DNA of 64,000 nt from Streptomyces narbonensis (GCF_014649015.1 NZ_BMSF01000006.1:350494-414493); one strand, 5' to 3'; shown: positions 41,707-51,306, counted from the stretch's first letter. Numbers and translations are program-made. The notes: generated by a model from the letters alone, not told the origin.

Positions 41707-43137
41707 TCAGCGCACCTCGACGAACTCCGCCGCGGTCCGCCCCGGCCGCTCCTTCGGCGGACCGGCCGCGTGCCCGATCGCCACCGCGCCCATCGGGTCC
41801 CAGCCCTCCGGCAGCCCGAGGACGTCCCGTACGACGTCCCGGCAGAACATCGTCGACGACACCCACGCAGAGCCGAGCCGCTCACCCGCGAGCGCCACCA
41901 GGAAGTTCTGCACCCCCGCGCCGGCCGCGACGACGAACATCTCGCGCTCGGCGGCGTCCCGGCGCGGATCGCCGTAGTGGTGGGCGCCGTCCGTCACGAG
42001 ACAGGGCACGGCCAGATAGGGCGCGTTGCGCAGGACGTCCCCGCGCCGCACCCGCTTGGCCACCGACTCCTCGGACTTCCCGTCCTGCCGCAGGTCCTCG
42101 ATCCACGCGTCCCGCATCGCGTCGAGCAGCCGCGTCCGCGACTGCTGCGACTCGAGCAGGACGAACCGCCAGGGCGTGGTGTGGTGCGGGGCCGGCGCCG
42201 TCACGGCCGCGGCGACCGCACGCCGAACCGCGCCCGGGTCGACGGGCTCGTCGGTGAACTCCCGTACGGTCCGCCGCAGCGTCACCGCCTCCCGTACCGC
42301 CTCCGACGTACCGAGCCGGAACATGTCGTCGGCGGCGACGCGCACGAGCGCCCGCGCCCCCGGCTCCTCGTCCCCGGCGACGACGTGCGGCAGACCGCGG
42401 ACGACGGCGACCGGCAGCCCCTCGGCCTTGCCCTTCACCAGGTCGCCCGCGGCGGCGAGTTCGTCGGCGGTGGCGACCACGGTCGCGCTCAGCGGATTGC
42501 CGTACGCGTCGGTCCCGCCGCGCAGGTCGTCGAGGACCCGCACCCCCGCCGCGCCGATCGCGACGTCGGTGAGGCCGCTGCGCCAGGGGCGCCCGAAGGT
42601 GTCCGTGACGACGACCCCGACGTCGACGCCGAGTGCCTCCCGCAGCCCCGAACGGATCTGCCGCGCCGAGGCGTCGGGGTCCTCCGGCAGCAACAGCACG
42701 GTCCCGGAAGGGGTGTTGGAGGCATCGACCCCGGCGGCGGCCATGACGAGGCCCTGCCGGTTCTCGACGATCCGCAGGGTGCCGCGCCGCGCCACCACGC
42801 GTACCGTCTCGGCGTCTATGGCCTCTTCGCGGTCGTCGGCGGCGACGATCCGGCCCTCGGCCTTGCTCACGATCTTGGAGGTGACGAGGAGGACGTCGCC
42901 GTCGACGAGGCCGGGAGAGACGGAAGCGATCAGCTTGGCCAGATCGTCCCCGGCGGCCACCTCGGGCAGCCCGCCCAAGGCCCAGACCCGGTACGAAGGA
43001 GCCTCGGAAGCCACCGCCTCCGCGGCCGCCTTCCCCAGGGCCGCCGCCTCGGGCGCCGCCCCGGCCGGAGACGTCCCGGCCGGAGACGCCCCGGCCGGAG
43101 ACGTCACCGCCGAAGACGTCGCCCCCGGAGACGTCAC
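41707..43137 (-). CDS. fbiB: Bifunctional coenzyme F420:L-glutamate ligase / dehydro-F420-0 reductase
   Basis: GTG at 43137 overlaps the fbiA stop (GTGA) and gives 476 residues. About 40 residues of Ala/Ser/Pro repeats precede the CofE-like ligase domain. [38 protein letters not shown] and [13 protein letters not shown] belong to that domain. From about residue 260 a nitroreductase-like FMN domain follows ([33 protein letters not shown]). In actinobacterial FbiB both parts act together: the ligase adds glutamates to F420-0 and the FMN domain reduces the dehydro form. The first 40 residues are not in usual family members and come from short DNA repeats (GGAGACGTC), so the true start may be later. 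Confidence 0.93.
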   Translation of the reverse strand: MTSPGATSSAVTSPAGASPAGTSPAGAAPEAAALGKAAAEAVASEAPSYRVWALGGLPEVAAGDDLAKLIASVSPGLVDGDVLLVTSKIVSKAEGRIVAADDREEAIDAETVRVVARRGTLRIVENRQGLVMAAAGVDASNTPSGTVLLLPEDPDASARQIRSGLREALGVDVGVVVTDTFGRPWRSGLTDVAIGAAGVRVLDDLRGGTDAYGNPLSATVVATADELAAAGDLVKGKAEGLPVAVVRGLPHVVAGDEEPGARALVRVAADDMFRLGTSEAVREAVTLRRTVREFTDEPVDPGAVRRAVAAAVTAPAPHHTTPWRFVLLESQQSRTRLLDAMRDAWIEDLRQDGKSEESVAKRVRRGDVLRNAPYLAVPCLVTDGAHHYGDPRRDAAEREMFVVAAGAGVQNFLVALAGERLGSAWVSSTMFCRDVVRDVLGLPEGWDPMGAVAIGHAAGPPKERPGRTAAEFVEVR

Positions 43138-44096
43138 CGCAGCTCCTCGGCCAGCGCCAGCGCCTCGCGCGCCATCGCGGCCGTCGCCTCCACGTCCGTC
43201 ATCATCAGCGGCACCGCCCGGCAGCGGATGCCCGCCGCCTCGACGTCCGCCACCGCGCCGGCGTCCACGGTGTCGACCAGCCAGCCGCCGACGAGTTCGG
43301 AGCCGTAGTGCAGCGCGACCGCCTTCGCCGTGGACTCCACGCCCACCGCCGCGAGCACCTTGTCGGCCATGCCCCGCACGGGCGCGTCGCCGACGATGGG
43401 GGAGAGGCCCACGACCGGCGTCCCGGAGGCCGCGGCCGCGACGATCGCGTCGCGGATCCCGGGCACGGCCAGGATCGTCCCGACGCTCACCACGGGGTTG
43501 GACGGCGGGAAGAGGACGACGTCCGCCTCGGCGATCGCGTCGAGGACGCCCGGCGCCGGCTTCGACGCCTCCGCGCCGACCGGCACGACGGCCTTCGCGT
43601 CCACGGAGGCGCGCAGCTTCACCCAGTACTCCTGGAAGTGCACGGCCTTCTGCTCGCCGTCGACCTCGATCGCGACGTGCGTCTCGACGCGGTCGTCGGA
43701 CATCGGGAGCAGTCGCACGCCCGGCTGCCAGCGGGCGCACAGCGCCTCGGTGACGGCGCTCAGCGGGAAGCCCGCGCCGAGCATCTGCGTGCGGACGATG
43801 TGGGTCGCGAAGTCCCGGTCGCCGAGGCCGAACCACTCGGGTCCGACGCCGTACGCCGCGAGCTCCTCCTTGACCGTGAAGGACTCGTCGAGGCGGCCCC
43901 AGCCCTGTTCCTCGTTGATGCCACCGCCGAGGGTGTACATCACCGTGTCCAGGTCGGGGCAGACCTTCAGCCCGAAGAGATGGATGTCGTCACCGGTGTT
44001 GCCGACGACCGTGATCTCCGCGTCCGGCGCGGCCTGCTTGAGGCCGCGAAGGAAGCGGGCACCACCGATGCCACCGGCCAGAACCACAATGCGCAT
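43134..44096 (-). CDS. fbiA: 2-phospho-L-lactate / phosphoenolpyruvyl transferase of F420 synthesis
   Basis: The 320-residue product matches CofD/Fbi[17 protein letters not shown] at the N-terminus, [29 protein letters not shown], and [24 protein letters not shown]. The enzyme joins a phospho-lactyl or phosphoenolpyruvyl group from the GDP- or GPP-activated form to the deazaflavin Fo, making (dehydro)F420-0. fbiB follows with a GTGA overlap and acts on the product. fbiC, which makes Fo, is not in the window. Start at 44096 is fixed by the conserved MRIVVLAGG. Confidence 0.96.
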   Translation of the reverse strand: MRIVVLAGGIGGARFLRGLKQAAPDAEITVVGNTGDDIHLFGLKVCPDLDTVMYTLGGGINEEQGWGRLDESFTVKEELAAYGVGPEWFGLGDRDFATHIVRTQMLGAGFPLSAVTEALCARWQPGVRLLPMSDDRVETHVAIEVDGEQKAVHFQEYWVKLRASVDAKAVVPVGAEASKPAPGVLDAIAEADVVLFPPSNPVVSVGTILAVPGIRDAIVAAAASGTPVVGLSPIVGDAPVRGMADKVLAAVGVESTAKAVALHYGSELVGGWLVDTVDAGAVADVEAAGIRCRAVPLMMTDVEATAAMAREALALAEELR

Positions 44097-44109
44097 GGAC
44101 AGCAGTCTG

Positions 44110-44619
44110 TCAGGCGACGACGGCCTCGGGCGCGGCCGGGGCGCACTGGGCCTGCAGCGACTCGTGCATCGGCATCTCGGTGAGGCCGGGGAAGTAGACG
44201 TGCAGGCTGACGGCCGGTTCGAGGGAGTCGTTGACGACCTCGTGGACGTACCCCGGCGCGAAGACGCGCTGCGCGCCGCCGCCGAGCGTCCGCGCGCCCC
44301 TGTCCGTGCGCTCCGTCAACTCGCCCTCCAGGACGGTCAGGACGCCGGAGGAGATGCCGTGGTCGTGGAGCCCGCTGCCCTGGCCCGGCACCCAGGAGAG
44401 GAGCCACACCTCGTAGCCGGGGCCGGTGCGGAGGCGGTGGTACCAGCGGGTCGTGGCGTCGTACTCGACGTACGGGGCCCACTGGGAGCGGTCGTCGGCG
44501 ATGGAGCGCGCGAGCCCGGCGAACTCGGCCACCGTGACGGGGTGGGCGCGCTCGGGCTGGAGGAGGTGCGGGACCTCGAGGATGTCGCCGGCGATCTGAA
44601 GGTCGCTGTCCATGTTCAT
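44110..44619 (-). CDS. Cysteine dioxygenase type I-like cupin
   Basis: The 169-residue cupin has WVPGQGSGLHDHGISSGVLTVLEGEL with two metal His residues and the region after it, and FAPGYVHEVVNDS with the third His. Cysteine dioxygenases use non-heme iron to turn cysteine into cysteine sulfinate. The three-His set is present; the Cys-Tyr crosslink of animal enzymes is absent in most bacterial ones and is not seen here. It lies 13 bp from fbiA on the same strand, so could be read with the F420 genes, though they share no pathway. Two ATGs (44619 and 44613) are near each other; the first is used. Confidence 0.85.
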   Translation of the reverse strand: MNMDSDLQIAGDILEVPHLLQPERAHPVTVAEFAGLARSIADDRSQWAPYVEYDATTRWYHRLRTGPGYEVWLLSWVPGQGSGLHDHGISSGVLTVLEGELTERTDRGARTLGGGAQRVFAPGYVHEVVNDSLEPAVSLHVYFPGLTEMPMHESLQAQCAPAAPEAVVA

Positions 44620-45217
44620 GGGTGGGGAGGTTCCTCAGCAGAAACAGAAGCGGTGGGGGTCACGAAGAGGGGGTGACACAAGTGACGCGAAGGTGACGCT
44701 GGGTGACGCTGGGGGAAGAAGCTGGAGCTCTACGGCATCAACAGCTGGAACAACAACAGCAACAGTCGACCTGGACAGCGCGGCGGAACCCACGGGCGTG
44801 GGTCGCGGCGGTCGCAGTGGTCGCTGGCATGCCACCAAAGGTGGCGGGAAGGGGGCCGGACTGTCAACCCAATGCCCGATTTGGCGGTAATGTTTCACCT
44901 CATCCGGTTACAGTGCCCGGAGAAAGGTTTGTTCAGGTGCGGACCAGGAGAGATGGCGCTTCAACCGTGCCCGTAAACATGGCGGCGCCTTGCGGCGAGC
45001 CCCGGCTCGTCCGTCACTCTCCGTGATCGAAATGTGATCCGGATCGCTTCCATGGCTGGATCGCAACAAGATCCAAGTCTCGGACGTCCTTCCTTGTGAA
45101 GGGTCTGCTCGGTACGGCCAGGCCGACGGCATGTGTCACGTTTTTTGGTGATTTGAACACTTTCCGCATAGGCTTGGTTCCGCAGAGTGAATACGAGGCC
45201 CAATAGCAGATCTCGGC
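44620..45217. other. Spacer between cysteine dioxygenase and whiB
   Basis: About 600 bp that is less GC-rich than the flanks. It holds no convincing gene: frames with Gln runs near 44703 lack a ribosome site. Repeated GTGAC words lie at the left end and a strong promoter for whiB at the right end. S. coelicolor whiB is known to have two promoters; the second would be expected here but I cannot place it. Confidence 0.5.
44673..44707. repeat. Four GTGAC words at about 10-bp spacing
   Basis: GTGAC begins at 44673, 44682, 44693 and 44703; the last two are part of GGTGACGCTGGGTGACGCTGG. The phase of about one helix turn and place 55-90 bp upstream of the dioxygenase start suggest a regulator array. 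Confidence 0.5.
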
Positions 45218-45246
45218 TTGACTCGCACAGAGCACAAACTTGTAAT
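45218..45246 (+). promoter_or_regulatory. Consensus-like promoter of whiB
   Basis: TTGACT (45218-45223), a 17-base spacer and TGTAAT (45241-45246) form a near-consensus HrdB-type promoter. The expected start near 45253 gives a leader of about 67 bases before the whiB ATG. Confidence 0.85.
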
Positions 45247-45319
45247 TTCACTCGTGTCGTTCGGCCGGGTTCGGCAACGGCCACATCACGGGGACGTACA
45301 GAACAGACGAGGGGCGCAC

Positions 45320-45583
45320 ATGACCGAGTTGTTCCAGGAACTGCTGGTCGAGGACGCGGACGAGGAACTCGGCTGGCAGGAGCGCGCGCTGTGCGCCCAG
45401 ACCGATCCCGAGTCCTTCTTCCCCGAGAAGGGCGGCTCGACCCGCGAGGCCAAGAAGGTCTGCCTCGCCTGTGAAGTCCGCTCCGAGTGCCTCGAATACG
45501 CCCTGCAGAACGACGAGCGGTTCGGCATCTGGGGCGGCCTCTCCGAGCGCGAGCGCCGCCGCCTGAAGAAGGCCGCGGTCTGA
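45320..45583 (+). CDS. whiB: WhiB, iron-sulfur sporulation regulator
   Basis: The 87-residue product has the four cysteines that hold a [4Fe-4S] cluster (Cys25, Cys48, Cys51, Cys57) in ALCAQTDPESFFP and KKVCLACEVRSECLEYAL. The G-I-W-G-G beta-turn and RERRRLKKAAV, the basic DNA-binding end, follow. It is almost the same as WhiB of S. coelicolor, which works with WhiA to stop aerial growth and start septation in spore formation. The gene is alone, with its own strong promoter and terminator. The glycosyltransferase gene downstream on the same strand is separated from it by that terminator. Confidence 0.98.
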   Translation: MTELFQELLVEDADEELGWQERALCAQTDPESFFPEKGGSTREAKKVCLACEVRSECLEYALQNDERFGIWGGLSERERRRLKKAAV

Positions 45584-45764
45584 GCCGCACCGGCACCACC
45601 GGGAGACGCGCCCGCACCGGCACCCGCACCGAGATCCGCACCGGTACCCCCGCCGGCATCGACACCGGCACCCCGCCCGGGCCACCCGCCCGAGCCCGGT
45701 CACGGAACGGCTCACGAAGCCTTCCGGGCCCCGCGCGCGGAAGCGCGCACACCAGGACATGACG
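45584..45764. repeat. Degenerate CGCACCGGCACC repeats after whiB
   Basis: From the whiB stop to about 45690 the sequence is a patchwork of CGCACCGGCACC-like words at varying distances. No gene is likely here. Confidence 0.55.
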
Positions 45765-45807
45765 AACGGTCCGCCCCCTGTGCTCCGTCCACAGGCGGCG
45801 GACCGTT
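45765..45807 (+). terminator. Terminator of whiB
   Basis: AACGGTCCGCC (45765-45775) pairs with GGCGGACCGTT (45797-45807); inside, CCTGTG and CACAGG extend the stem. The T-rich CTGCGTGTTCTGT follows. Confidence 0.85.
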
Positions 45808-45951
45808 CTGCGTGTTCTGTCCACGGTCGTCGTCCACAGGCCTCCGTCCACAGGGGCGGCCCGCCCCGCGTGCAGCCGTTAGTGTGGGCCTCCGTCCGAG
45901 ACGCACCCCACGCCCCCCGCGGGCGACCCCGGCCGGAGGGCCCGTAGCTCG

Positions 45952-48900
45952 ATGTCCTCAACTCCTGAGTTTCCGCGACACGTCGTCACCGCCGTGCTCG
46001 TCACCCACGACGGTGCCCGCTGGCTGCCGGACGCCCTCGCCGGGCTGCTCGCGCAGGAGCGCCCCGTGCAGAACGTGGTCGCAGCCGACACCGGCAGCGC
46101 CGACGACTCGGCACGCCTCGTCGCCGAGGCCATCGGCGCCGACCGCGTCCTGCACCTCGCGCGCCGCACCGGCTTCGGCACCGCCGTCGAGGAGGCCGCC
46201 CGCACGGCCCCCGCCCTGGGACCCGAGGACCTGCCGTACCTGAAGCGCCCCAGCGGCTGGGACCCGGTCAGCCGGACGTGGAACGACGACGCCTACGACC
46301 TCCCCGAACTCCCGCACGGCGAACCGGTCCAGTGGCTCTGGCTCCTCCACGACGACTGCGCGCCCGAGCCCGGCGCGCTCGCCGAACTCCTGCGTGTCGC
46401 CGACTCCGACGAGTACGCCGCCGTCATCGGCCCCAAGCTGCGCGGCTGGTACGACCGGAAGCAGCTCCTCGAGGTCGGCGTCTCCATCGCCCACAGCGGC
46501 CGCCGCTGGACCGGACTCGACCGACGCGAGCAGGACCAGGGCCAGCACGACCAGGTCCGCCCCGTCCTCTCCGTCTCCACCGCCGGCATGCTCGTCCGCC
46601 GCGACGTCTTCGAGGAGCTCGGCGGCTTCGACCGCCGCCTGCCCCTCATGCGCGACGACGTCGACCTCTGCTGGCGCGCCCACTCCGCCGGCTACCGCGT
46701 CCTCGTCGCCCCCGACGCGGTCCTCCGGCACGCCGAGGCGTCCGCCCGCGAGCGCCGCACGGTCGACTGCGCGGGACGCACGGCGGCGAGCCCGCACCGC
46801 GTCGACAAGGCCGGCGCCGTCTACGCGCTCCTGGCCAACACCCGCGGCCGCGCCCTCCCGTACGTCCTCCTGCGACTCGTCCTGAGCACCCTGGTCCGGA
46901 CGCTCGCCTCGCTCGTCGGCAAGGTGCCCGGTCAGGCGGTCGACGAGGTCACCGGCCTCCTCGCGACCCTCCTGCGGCCCGAGAAGATCCTCGCCGCCCG
47001 CAAGCGGCGCAAGAACACGGTGGTCGCGCCTGGCGAACTCCGCCCGCTCTTCCCGCCGCCGGGCGCGACGGTCCGCGCGGCAGCCGAACAGCTCGTGGCC
47101 AACATCGGCGGCTCGGAGGCGGACGCCGGCGGTTCCCGCCACGGCGTCGTCGAGTCGGGACCCGGCGGCGACGACGCCGACTACCTGGAGATCGAGCAGT
47201 TCGCCCGGCTCAAGAAGATCGCCCGCAAGCCCGGCCCGGTCCTCTTCGGCCTGCTGCTCCTCATCTCCCTCGTCGCCTGCCGCAACCTCTTCGCCGGCGG
47301 CTCGCTGGCGGGCGGCGCCCTGCTGCCGACCCCCGACACGGTCTCCGCCCTCTGGTCGCGGTACGCCGACGCCTGGCACGCGATCGGTACGGGCGGGACC
47401 CAGACGGCCCCGCCCTACCTCGGCGTCCTGGCCGCGCTCTCCGCGCTGTTCCTCGGCTCCACCGCGACGGCGCTGACGGTGCTGCTCGTCTGCTCGGTCC
47501 CGCTGGCCGGCTTCACCGCCTACTTCGCGGCCCGGCCGATCGTCGAGTCCAGGCTCCTGCTCGCCTGGGGCGCCATCGCGTACGCGTTCCTGCCGGCGGC
47601 CACCGGCGCCCTCGCGACAGGCCGGCTCGGCACCGCGATCCTCGCGATCCTGCTCCCGCTGATCGCGCGCGCGGCGGTCTCGGCCCACGGCTTCGACCGG
47701 CCCGACCGCGGCAGCTGGCGCGCGACCTGGGCCTACGCCTTCCTGCTGACCTTCGCGACGGCGTTCACCCCGATCGTGTGGCCGCTCGCCGTCCTCCTCG
47801 GCCTCGGCGTCCTCGTCGTCCACCGCTCCGACATCACCGCGTACGGGCTCCGCTTCCTCGCGGCCGTCGGCACCCCGATCCTCGCCCTCGCGCCCTGGTC
47901 GCTCTCCCTGCTCACCGACCCCGCGGCCTTCCTGCGCGAGGCCGGCCTCGACGTCCGTACGGGCACGGCCTCGGCGCTCGACCTGCTCGCGACGAGCCCG
48001 GGCGGACCCGGCACGACGGGCGGCCTCCTCCTGATCGGCCTCGTCCTCGCGGCGCTGGCCGGACTCCTGCGCGAGGAGCGCAGGTTCGCGGTCCTCGCCG
48101 CCTGGGCGGCAGCCCTCGCGGGCCTGCTCTTCGCGGTCCTCTCCAACGGCGCGGACGGCACCGGCTGGGCCGGTCCCGCCACGCTCGTCTACGGCGGGGC
48201 CCTCATCGCGGCGGGAATGATCGGCGCGGAGGGCGGACGCAACCGCGTCGCGGCCCACGGCTTCGGCTGGCGCCAGCCCGTCGCCGCCCTCATCGCCCTC
48301 GCCTGCGCGGCCGGCCCGGCCGTCGCCGCCGCGGGCTGGATGATCGGCGGCGCGGACACCCCGCTGACCCGGCGCGATCCGGTCCAGGTCCCGGCCTTCG
48401 TCGCCGAGGAGAGCGGCACCCGCGACCAGCCCCGCACCCTCGTCCTCGGCGGCACCTCGCCCGGCGAGGTCACGTACACCCTGGTCCGCGGCTCCGGCGC
48501 CCGCCTCGGCGACGGCGAACTGTCGGCCGCGGCCGAGGCCGACCCCCGCCTCGACGACGTCGTCGCCCACCTCGTCGCCGGCTCCGGCGCCGACCAGACC
48601 CAGGAACTGCGCGGCTACGCGATCCGCTACGTCCTCGTACGTGACGGGGCGCCGCGCCACATGAGCCGCGTCCTCGACGCGACCCCCGGCCTCAGCCGCC
48701 TGAGCCAGCTCGACGGCAGCGCGCTCTGGCGCGTGGACCGCGAGGTCGCCCGGATCATGATCGTCCCGCCGGCCACGAAGGACGCGGACGCGGCGAAGGA
48801 GGAGGCGACGGCCGATCCGGTCTCCGTCGCGGCGGGCCCCGTCGAGGCGCACACGGAGATCCCCGCGGGCCCCGCGGGCCGCGTCCTGCGGATCGCCGAC

Positions 48901-49683
48901 CGCGCGGACGAGGGCTGGACCGCGACCCTCGACGGCAAGGAGCTGTCGAGGGCCACCGTCGACGACTGGGCGCAGGGCTTCGAGCTCCCCGCCCAGGGAG
49001 GCCGTCTCGACCTCACGTACGACCAGCCGCTCACCCACACCGTGTGGACCTGGACGCAGGTCGGCCTCGCCGTCGTCCTGCTCGTCCTCGCCCTGCCGGG
49101 CCGCCGCCGCGAGATCGACGACGACCTGCCCGAGGAGGAGACGGCGATCCCCGCGCAGGCGACCGACGGCGACGGCCGCCGCGCGCGCCGCCTCCGCGCC
49201 GCGGCGGAGGCGGAGGCCGCCGAGACCGGTGCCGATGACCAGGAGTACGCCCCGGCCCCCGTCCCCATCCCGGAACAGCAGACGTACGAACCCCAGGACC
49301 AGGCCGCGCACGAACAGTCGGCCCAGGAACAGGAACAGGCCTGGGACGGCTCCGGGTACGACCCGGCCTACGCCCAGGCCGCGCAGGCACAGGACCAGGG
49401 CACGGCGCAGGACGCGCCACACGCCCAGCCGTACGCGGAGCAGGGCTACTACCAGGAGTACGCGGCGGACCCGTACCAGCAGCAGTACACGTACCCCCAG
49501 CAGGGCTACGAGCAGCAGCCGCAGCAGTACGCGGACCAGGGCTACGAGCAGCAGCAGTACGACCAGCAGGCCCCGTACGAGCCGCAGCAGCCGCAGCAGC
49601 AGTACGACCCGTACGCCTACGGCTACGAGTACCCCCAGGGTCACGAGACCGAGCAGCGTCCCGACGGGAGCAGCAACCAGTGA
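45952..49683 (+). CDS. Giant family 2 glycosyltransferase / polytopic membrane protein with Q/Y-rich tail
   Basis: The 1243-residue product begins with a GT-A domain (VVTAVLVTHDGARWLPDALAGLL), with LLHDDCAPEPGAL holding the Asp-rich metal site and MRDDVDLCWRAHSAGYR as acceptor part. After a linker come ten or more helices (about residues 420-810). An extracellular domain of about 250 residues follows (VPAFVAEESG to DQPLTHTVW), then one more helix near 1030 and a charged cytoplasmic tail. The last 150 residues are rich in Gln, Tyr, Pro and Ala. Actinobacteria have conserved proteins of this make, next to a DUF5719 gene as here. They are thought to act on wall glycans, but I know no proven reaction. 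It starts 369 bp after whiB. Confidence 0.85.
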   Translation: MSSTPEFPRHVVTAVLVTHDGARWLPDALAGLLAQERPVQNVVAADTGSADDSARLVAEAIGADRVLHLARRTGFGTAVEEAARTAPALGPEDLPYLKRPSGWDPVSRTWNDDAYDLPELPHGEPVQWLWLLHDDCAPEPGALAELLRVADSDEYAAVIGPKLRGWYDRKQLLEVGVSIAHSGRRWTGLDRREQDQGQHDQVRPVLSVSTAGMLVRRDVFEELGGFDRRLPLMRDDVDLCWRAHSAGYRVLVAPDAVLRHAEASARERRTVDCAGRTAASPHRVDKAGAVYALLANTRGRALPYVLLRLVLSTLVRTLASLVGKVPGQAVDEVTGLLATLLRPEKILAARKRRKNTVVAPGELRPLFPPPGATVRAAAEQLVANIGGSEADAGGSRHGVVESGPGGDDADYLEIEQFARLKKIARKPGPVLFGLLLLISLVACRNLFAGGSLAGGALLPTPDTVSALWSRYADAWHAIGTGGTQTAPPYLGVLAALSALFLGSTATALTVLLVCSVPLAGFTAYFAARPIVESRLLLAWGAIAYAFLPAATGALATGRLGTAILAILLPLIARAAVSAHGFDRPDRGSWRATWAYAFLLTFATAFTPIVWPLAVLLGLGVLVVHRSDITAYGLRFLAAVGTPILALAPWSLSLLTDPAAFLREAGLDVRTGTASALDLLATSPGGPGTTGGLLLIGLVLAALAGLLREERRFAVLAAWAAALAGLLFAVLSNGADGTGWAGPATLVYGGALIAAGMIGAEGGRNRVAAHGFGWRQPVAALIALACAAGPAVAAAGWMIGGADTPLTRRDPVQVPAFVAEESGTRDQPRTLVLGGTSPGEVTYTLVRGSGARLGDGELSAAAEADPRLDDVVAHLVAGSGADQTQELRGYAIRYVLVRDGAPRHMSRVLDATPGLSRLSQLDGSALWRVDREVARIMIVPPATKDADAAKEEATADPVSVAAGPVEAHTEIPAGPAGRVLRIADRADEGWTATLDGKELSRATVDDWAQGFELPAQGGRLDLTYDQPLTHTVWTWTQVGLAVVLLVLALPGRRREIDDDLPEEETAIPAQATDGDGRRARRLRAAAEAEAAETGADDQEYAPAPVPIPEQQTYEPQDQAAHEQSAQEQEQAWDGSGYDPAYAQAAQAQDQGTAQDAPHAQPYAEQGYYQEYAADPYQQQYTYPQQGYEQQPQQYADQGYEQQQYDQQAPYEPQQPQQQYDPYAYGYEYPQGHETEQRPDGSSNQ

Positions 49684-51209
49684 AGCGCACGACCCTCTCC
49701 CTGATCGCGGTCGCGACGGCCCTCGCGGCGGTCACCGGCTTCGCCACCCTCACCACCCAGGACGGCCCGGCGGCCCCCGTCGCCAAGGCCCCCACCCGCC
49801 TGCCGGTGGAGCGCGCGGGCCTGGTCTGCCCGGTCCCGAGCACCTCCGAGGTGGCCGAGACCGTCTACACCTCGTACACCCCGGCGGGCACGGCCTCGGC
49901 GGGCGGCGCCACCAAGGCGGGGCAGCCCACGGCCCGGCTGCTGCCGGCGGCGAGCGGGGCCACGCGCGGCGGCTCGGGCGGCGGCAAGAAGCCCAAGGCC
50001 CCGAAGGCCCCCGCGACCGTCACGGCCCCCGGCAAGCCCGTGACGGCCGAGGCGAACGGCGCCGCGGTACCCGCCCTCACCGGCTCGGCGACCGGCACCC
50101 TGGCCCCCGGCTGGACCGTCCAGCAGACGACCGTCGTCACGGCGGGCGGCGCCCGCGGCCTCCTCGGCCTCACCTGCGGCGCCCCCGACACGGACTTCTG
50201 GTTCCCGGCGGCCTCCACCGCCAAGGAGCGCCAGGACTACGTCCACCTCACCAATCCGGACGACACGGCGGCCGTCGCCGACATCGAGCTGTACGGCCCC
50301 GAGGGCGCCCTCAAGTCCCAGTTCACCGAGGGCATCCCGGTGCCGCCCCGCTCCACGGTCCCGGTCCTGCTCTCCACCCTCACCGGCGAGGCCGCCCAGC
50401 GGGACGTCACCGTCCACGTCACCACCCGCAGCGGACGCGTCGGCGCGGCGGTCGGCGCGGCCGACGAGAAGCTCGGCAGCGACTGGCTCGCCGCGGCGGC
50501 GGACCCGGCGAGCAGCGCGGTGCTCCCCGGCATCCCGGCCGACGCGACCTCCGTACGGCTCGTGGCCTTCGTCCCCGGCGACGACGACGCCGACCTCAAG
50601 ATCCAGCTGGCCACCCCGACGGGCACGATCGTGCCCGCGGGCGCGGGCAGCGGCACCCTGCACGTGAAGTCCGGGATGACGGCCGCCATCGACCTGCCGG
50701 GCCTCACCCGGGGCCAGGCGGGCTCCCTGCTGCTCACCCCGAGCGACCCGAAGAAGCCGACCCCGGTGGTGGCCGCCCTCCAGGTGGTCCGCGGCAAGGG
50801 CGAGAGCGCCGAGATCGCGTTCCTCCCGGCGACCGCGGCGATCTCCGCCCGCGCGACGGTCGCCGACAACCGTGCCAAGGCGTCGACGCTCGCGCTCACG
50901 GCGACCGGCTCGGACGCCCAGGTCAAGATCACCGCCTCGGCGGGCTCCCGGGGAGGGACGCCGACGTCGAAGACGGTCACCGTCAAGGCGGGGGCGACGA
51001 CGGCCCTGACCGACCTGGTCCCCGGGGGCGTCAAGGGCGGCTACGCGCTGACCGTGGAACCGGTCTCGGGCGGCAAGGTGTTCGCGTCGCGGACGCTCGC
51101 GCTGCCGGAGGACGGCGTCCAGATGTTCACGGTCCAGCCGCTCGCCGACGACCGGGGCACGGTCGAGGTCCCGTCGGCGCGCCAGGACCTCAAGGTCCTC
51201 GGAAACTGA
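49680..51209 (+). CDS. DUF5719-family exported protein
   Basis: GTG at 49680 overlaps the stop of the giant glycosyltransferase gene (GTGA), giving 509 residues. An N-terminal signal anchor (LSLIAVATALAAVTGFATL) is followed by a Gly/Ala/Pro/Lys linker to about residue 110, then a long beta-rich part. Phrases such as DTDFWFPAASTAKERQDYVHLTNPDDTAAVADIELYGPEG and FVPGDDDADLKIQLATPTGT suggest repeated immunoglobulin-like folds. In S. coelicolor and relatives this gene always follows the glycosyltransferase, so the two most likely work as a pair outside the membrane. Confidence 0.85.
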   Translation: MKRTTLSLIAVATALAAVTGFATLTTQDGPAAPVAKAPTRLPVERAGLVCPVPSTSEVAETVYTSYTPAGTASAGGATKAGQPTARLLPAASGATRGGSGGGKKPKAPKAPATVTAPGKPVTAEANGAAVPALTGSATGTLAPGWTVQQTTVVTAGGARGLLGLTCGAPDTDFWFPAASTAKERQDYVHLTNPDDTAAVADIELYGPEGALKSQFTEGIPVPPRSTVPVLLSTLTGEAAQRDVTVHVTTRSGRVGAAVGAADEKLGSDWLAAAADPASSAVLPGIPADATSVRLVAFVPGDDDADLKIQLATPTGTIVPAGAGSGTLHVKSGMTAAIDLPGLTRGQAGSLLLTPSDPKKPTPVVAALQVVRGKGESAEIAFLPATAAISARATVADNRAKASTLALTATGSDAQVKITASAGSRGGTPTSKTVTVKAGATTALTDLVPGGVKGGYALTVEPVSGGKVFASRTLALPEDGVQMFTVQPLADDRGTVEVPSARQDLKVLGN

Positions 51210-51225
51210 ACGGGGCGGGGGGAGA

Positions 51226-51256
51226 CCCTCAAGGGTGAAGTGACCACCCTTGAGGG
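51226..51256. terminator. Terminator of the glycosyltransferase-DUF5719 operon
   Basis: CCCTCAAGGGTG (51226-51237) pairs perfectly with CACCCTTGAGGG (51245-51256) over a seven-base loop. Genes on both sides converge on it. Confidence 0.85.
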
Positions 51257-51306
51257 CGAGATTTCCATCCCACTCGTCCCGGCGGCCCTCCTGCCCGGCC
51301 CGGAGC

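Noticed and set aside
44703..45026. Small plus-strand frame with a Gln run near the dioxygenase gene
   Set aside because: No ribosome site, odd composition, and it crosses AT-richer, control-like sequence upstream of whiB.
45958..49644. A 1228-codon open frame on the minus strand opposite the giant glycosyltransferase gene
   Set aside because: High GC leaves antisense frames free of stops. The plus-strand protein has recognisable domains and a GTGA-coupled partner; the antisense product is Arg/Glu/Gly-rich with no family likeness.
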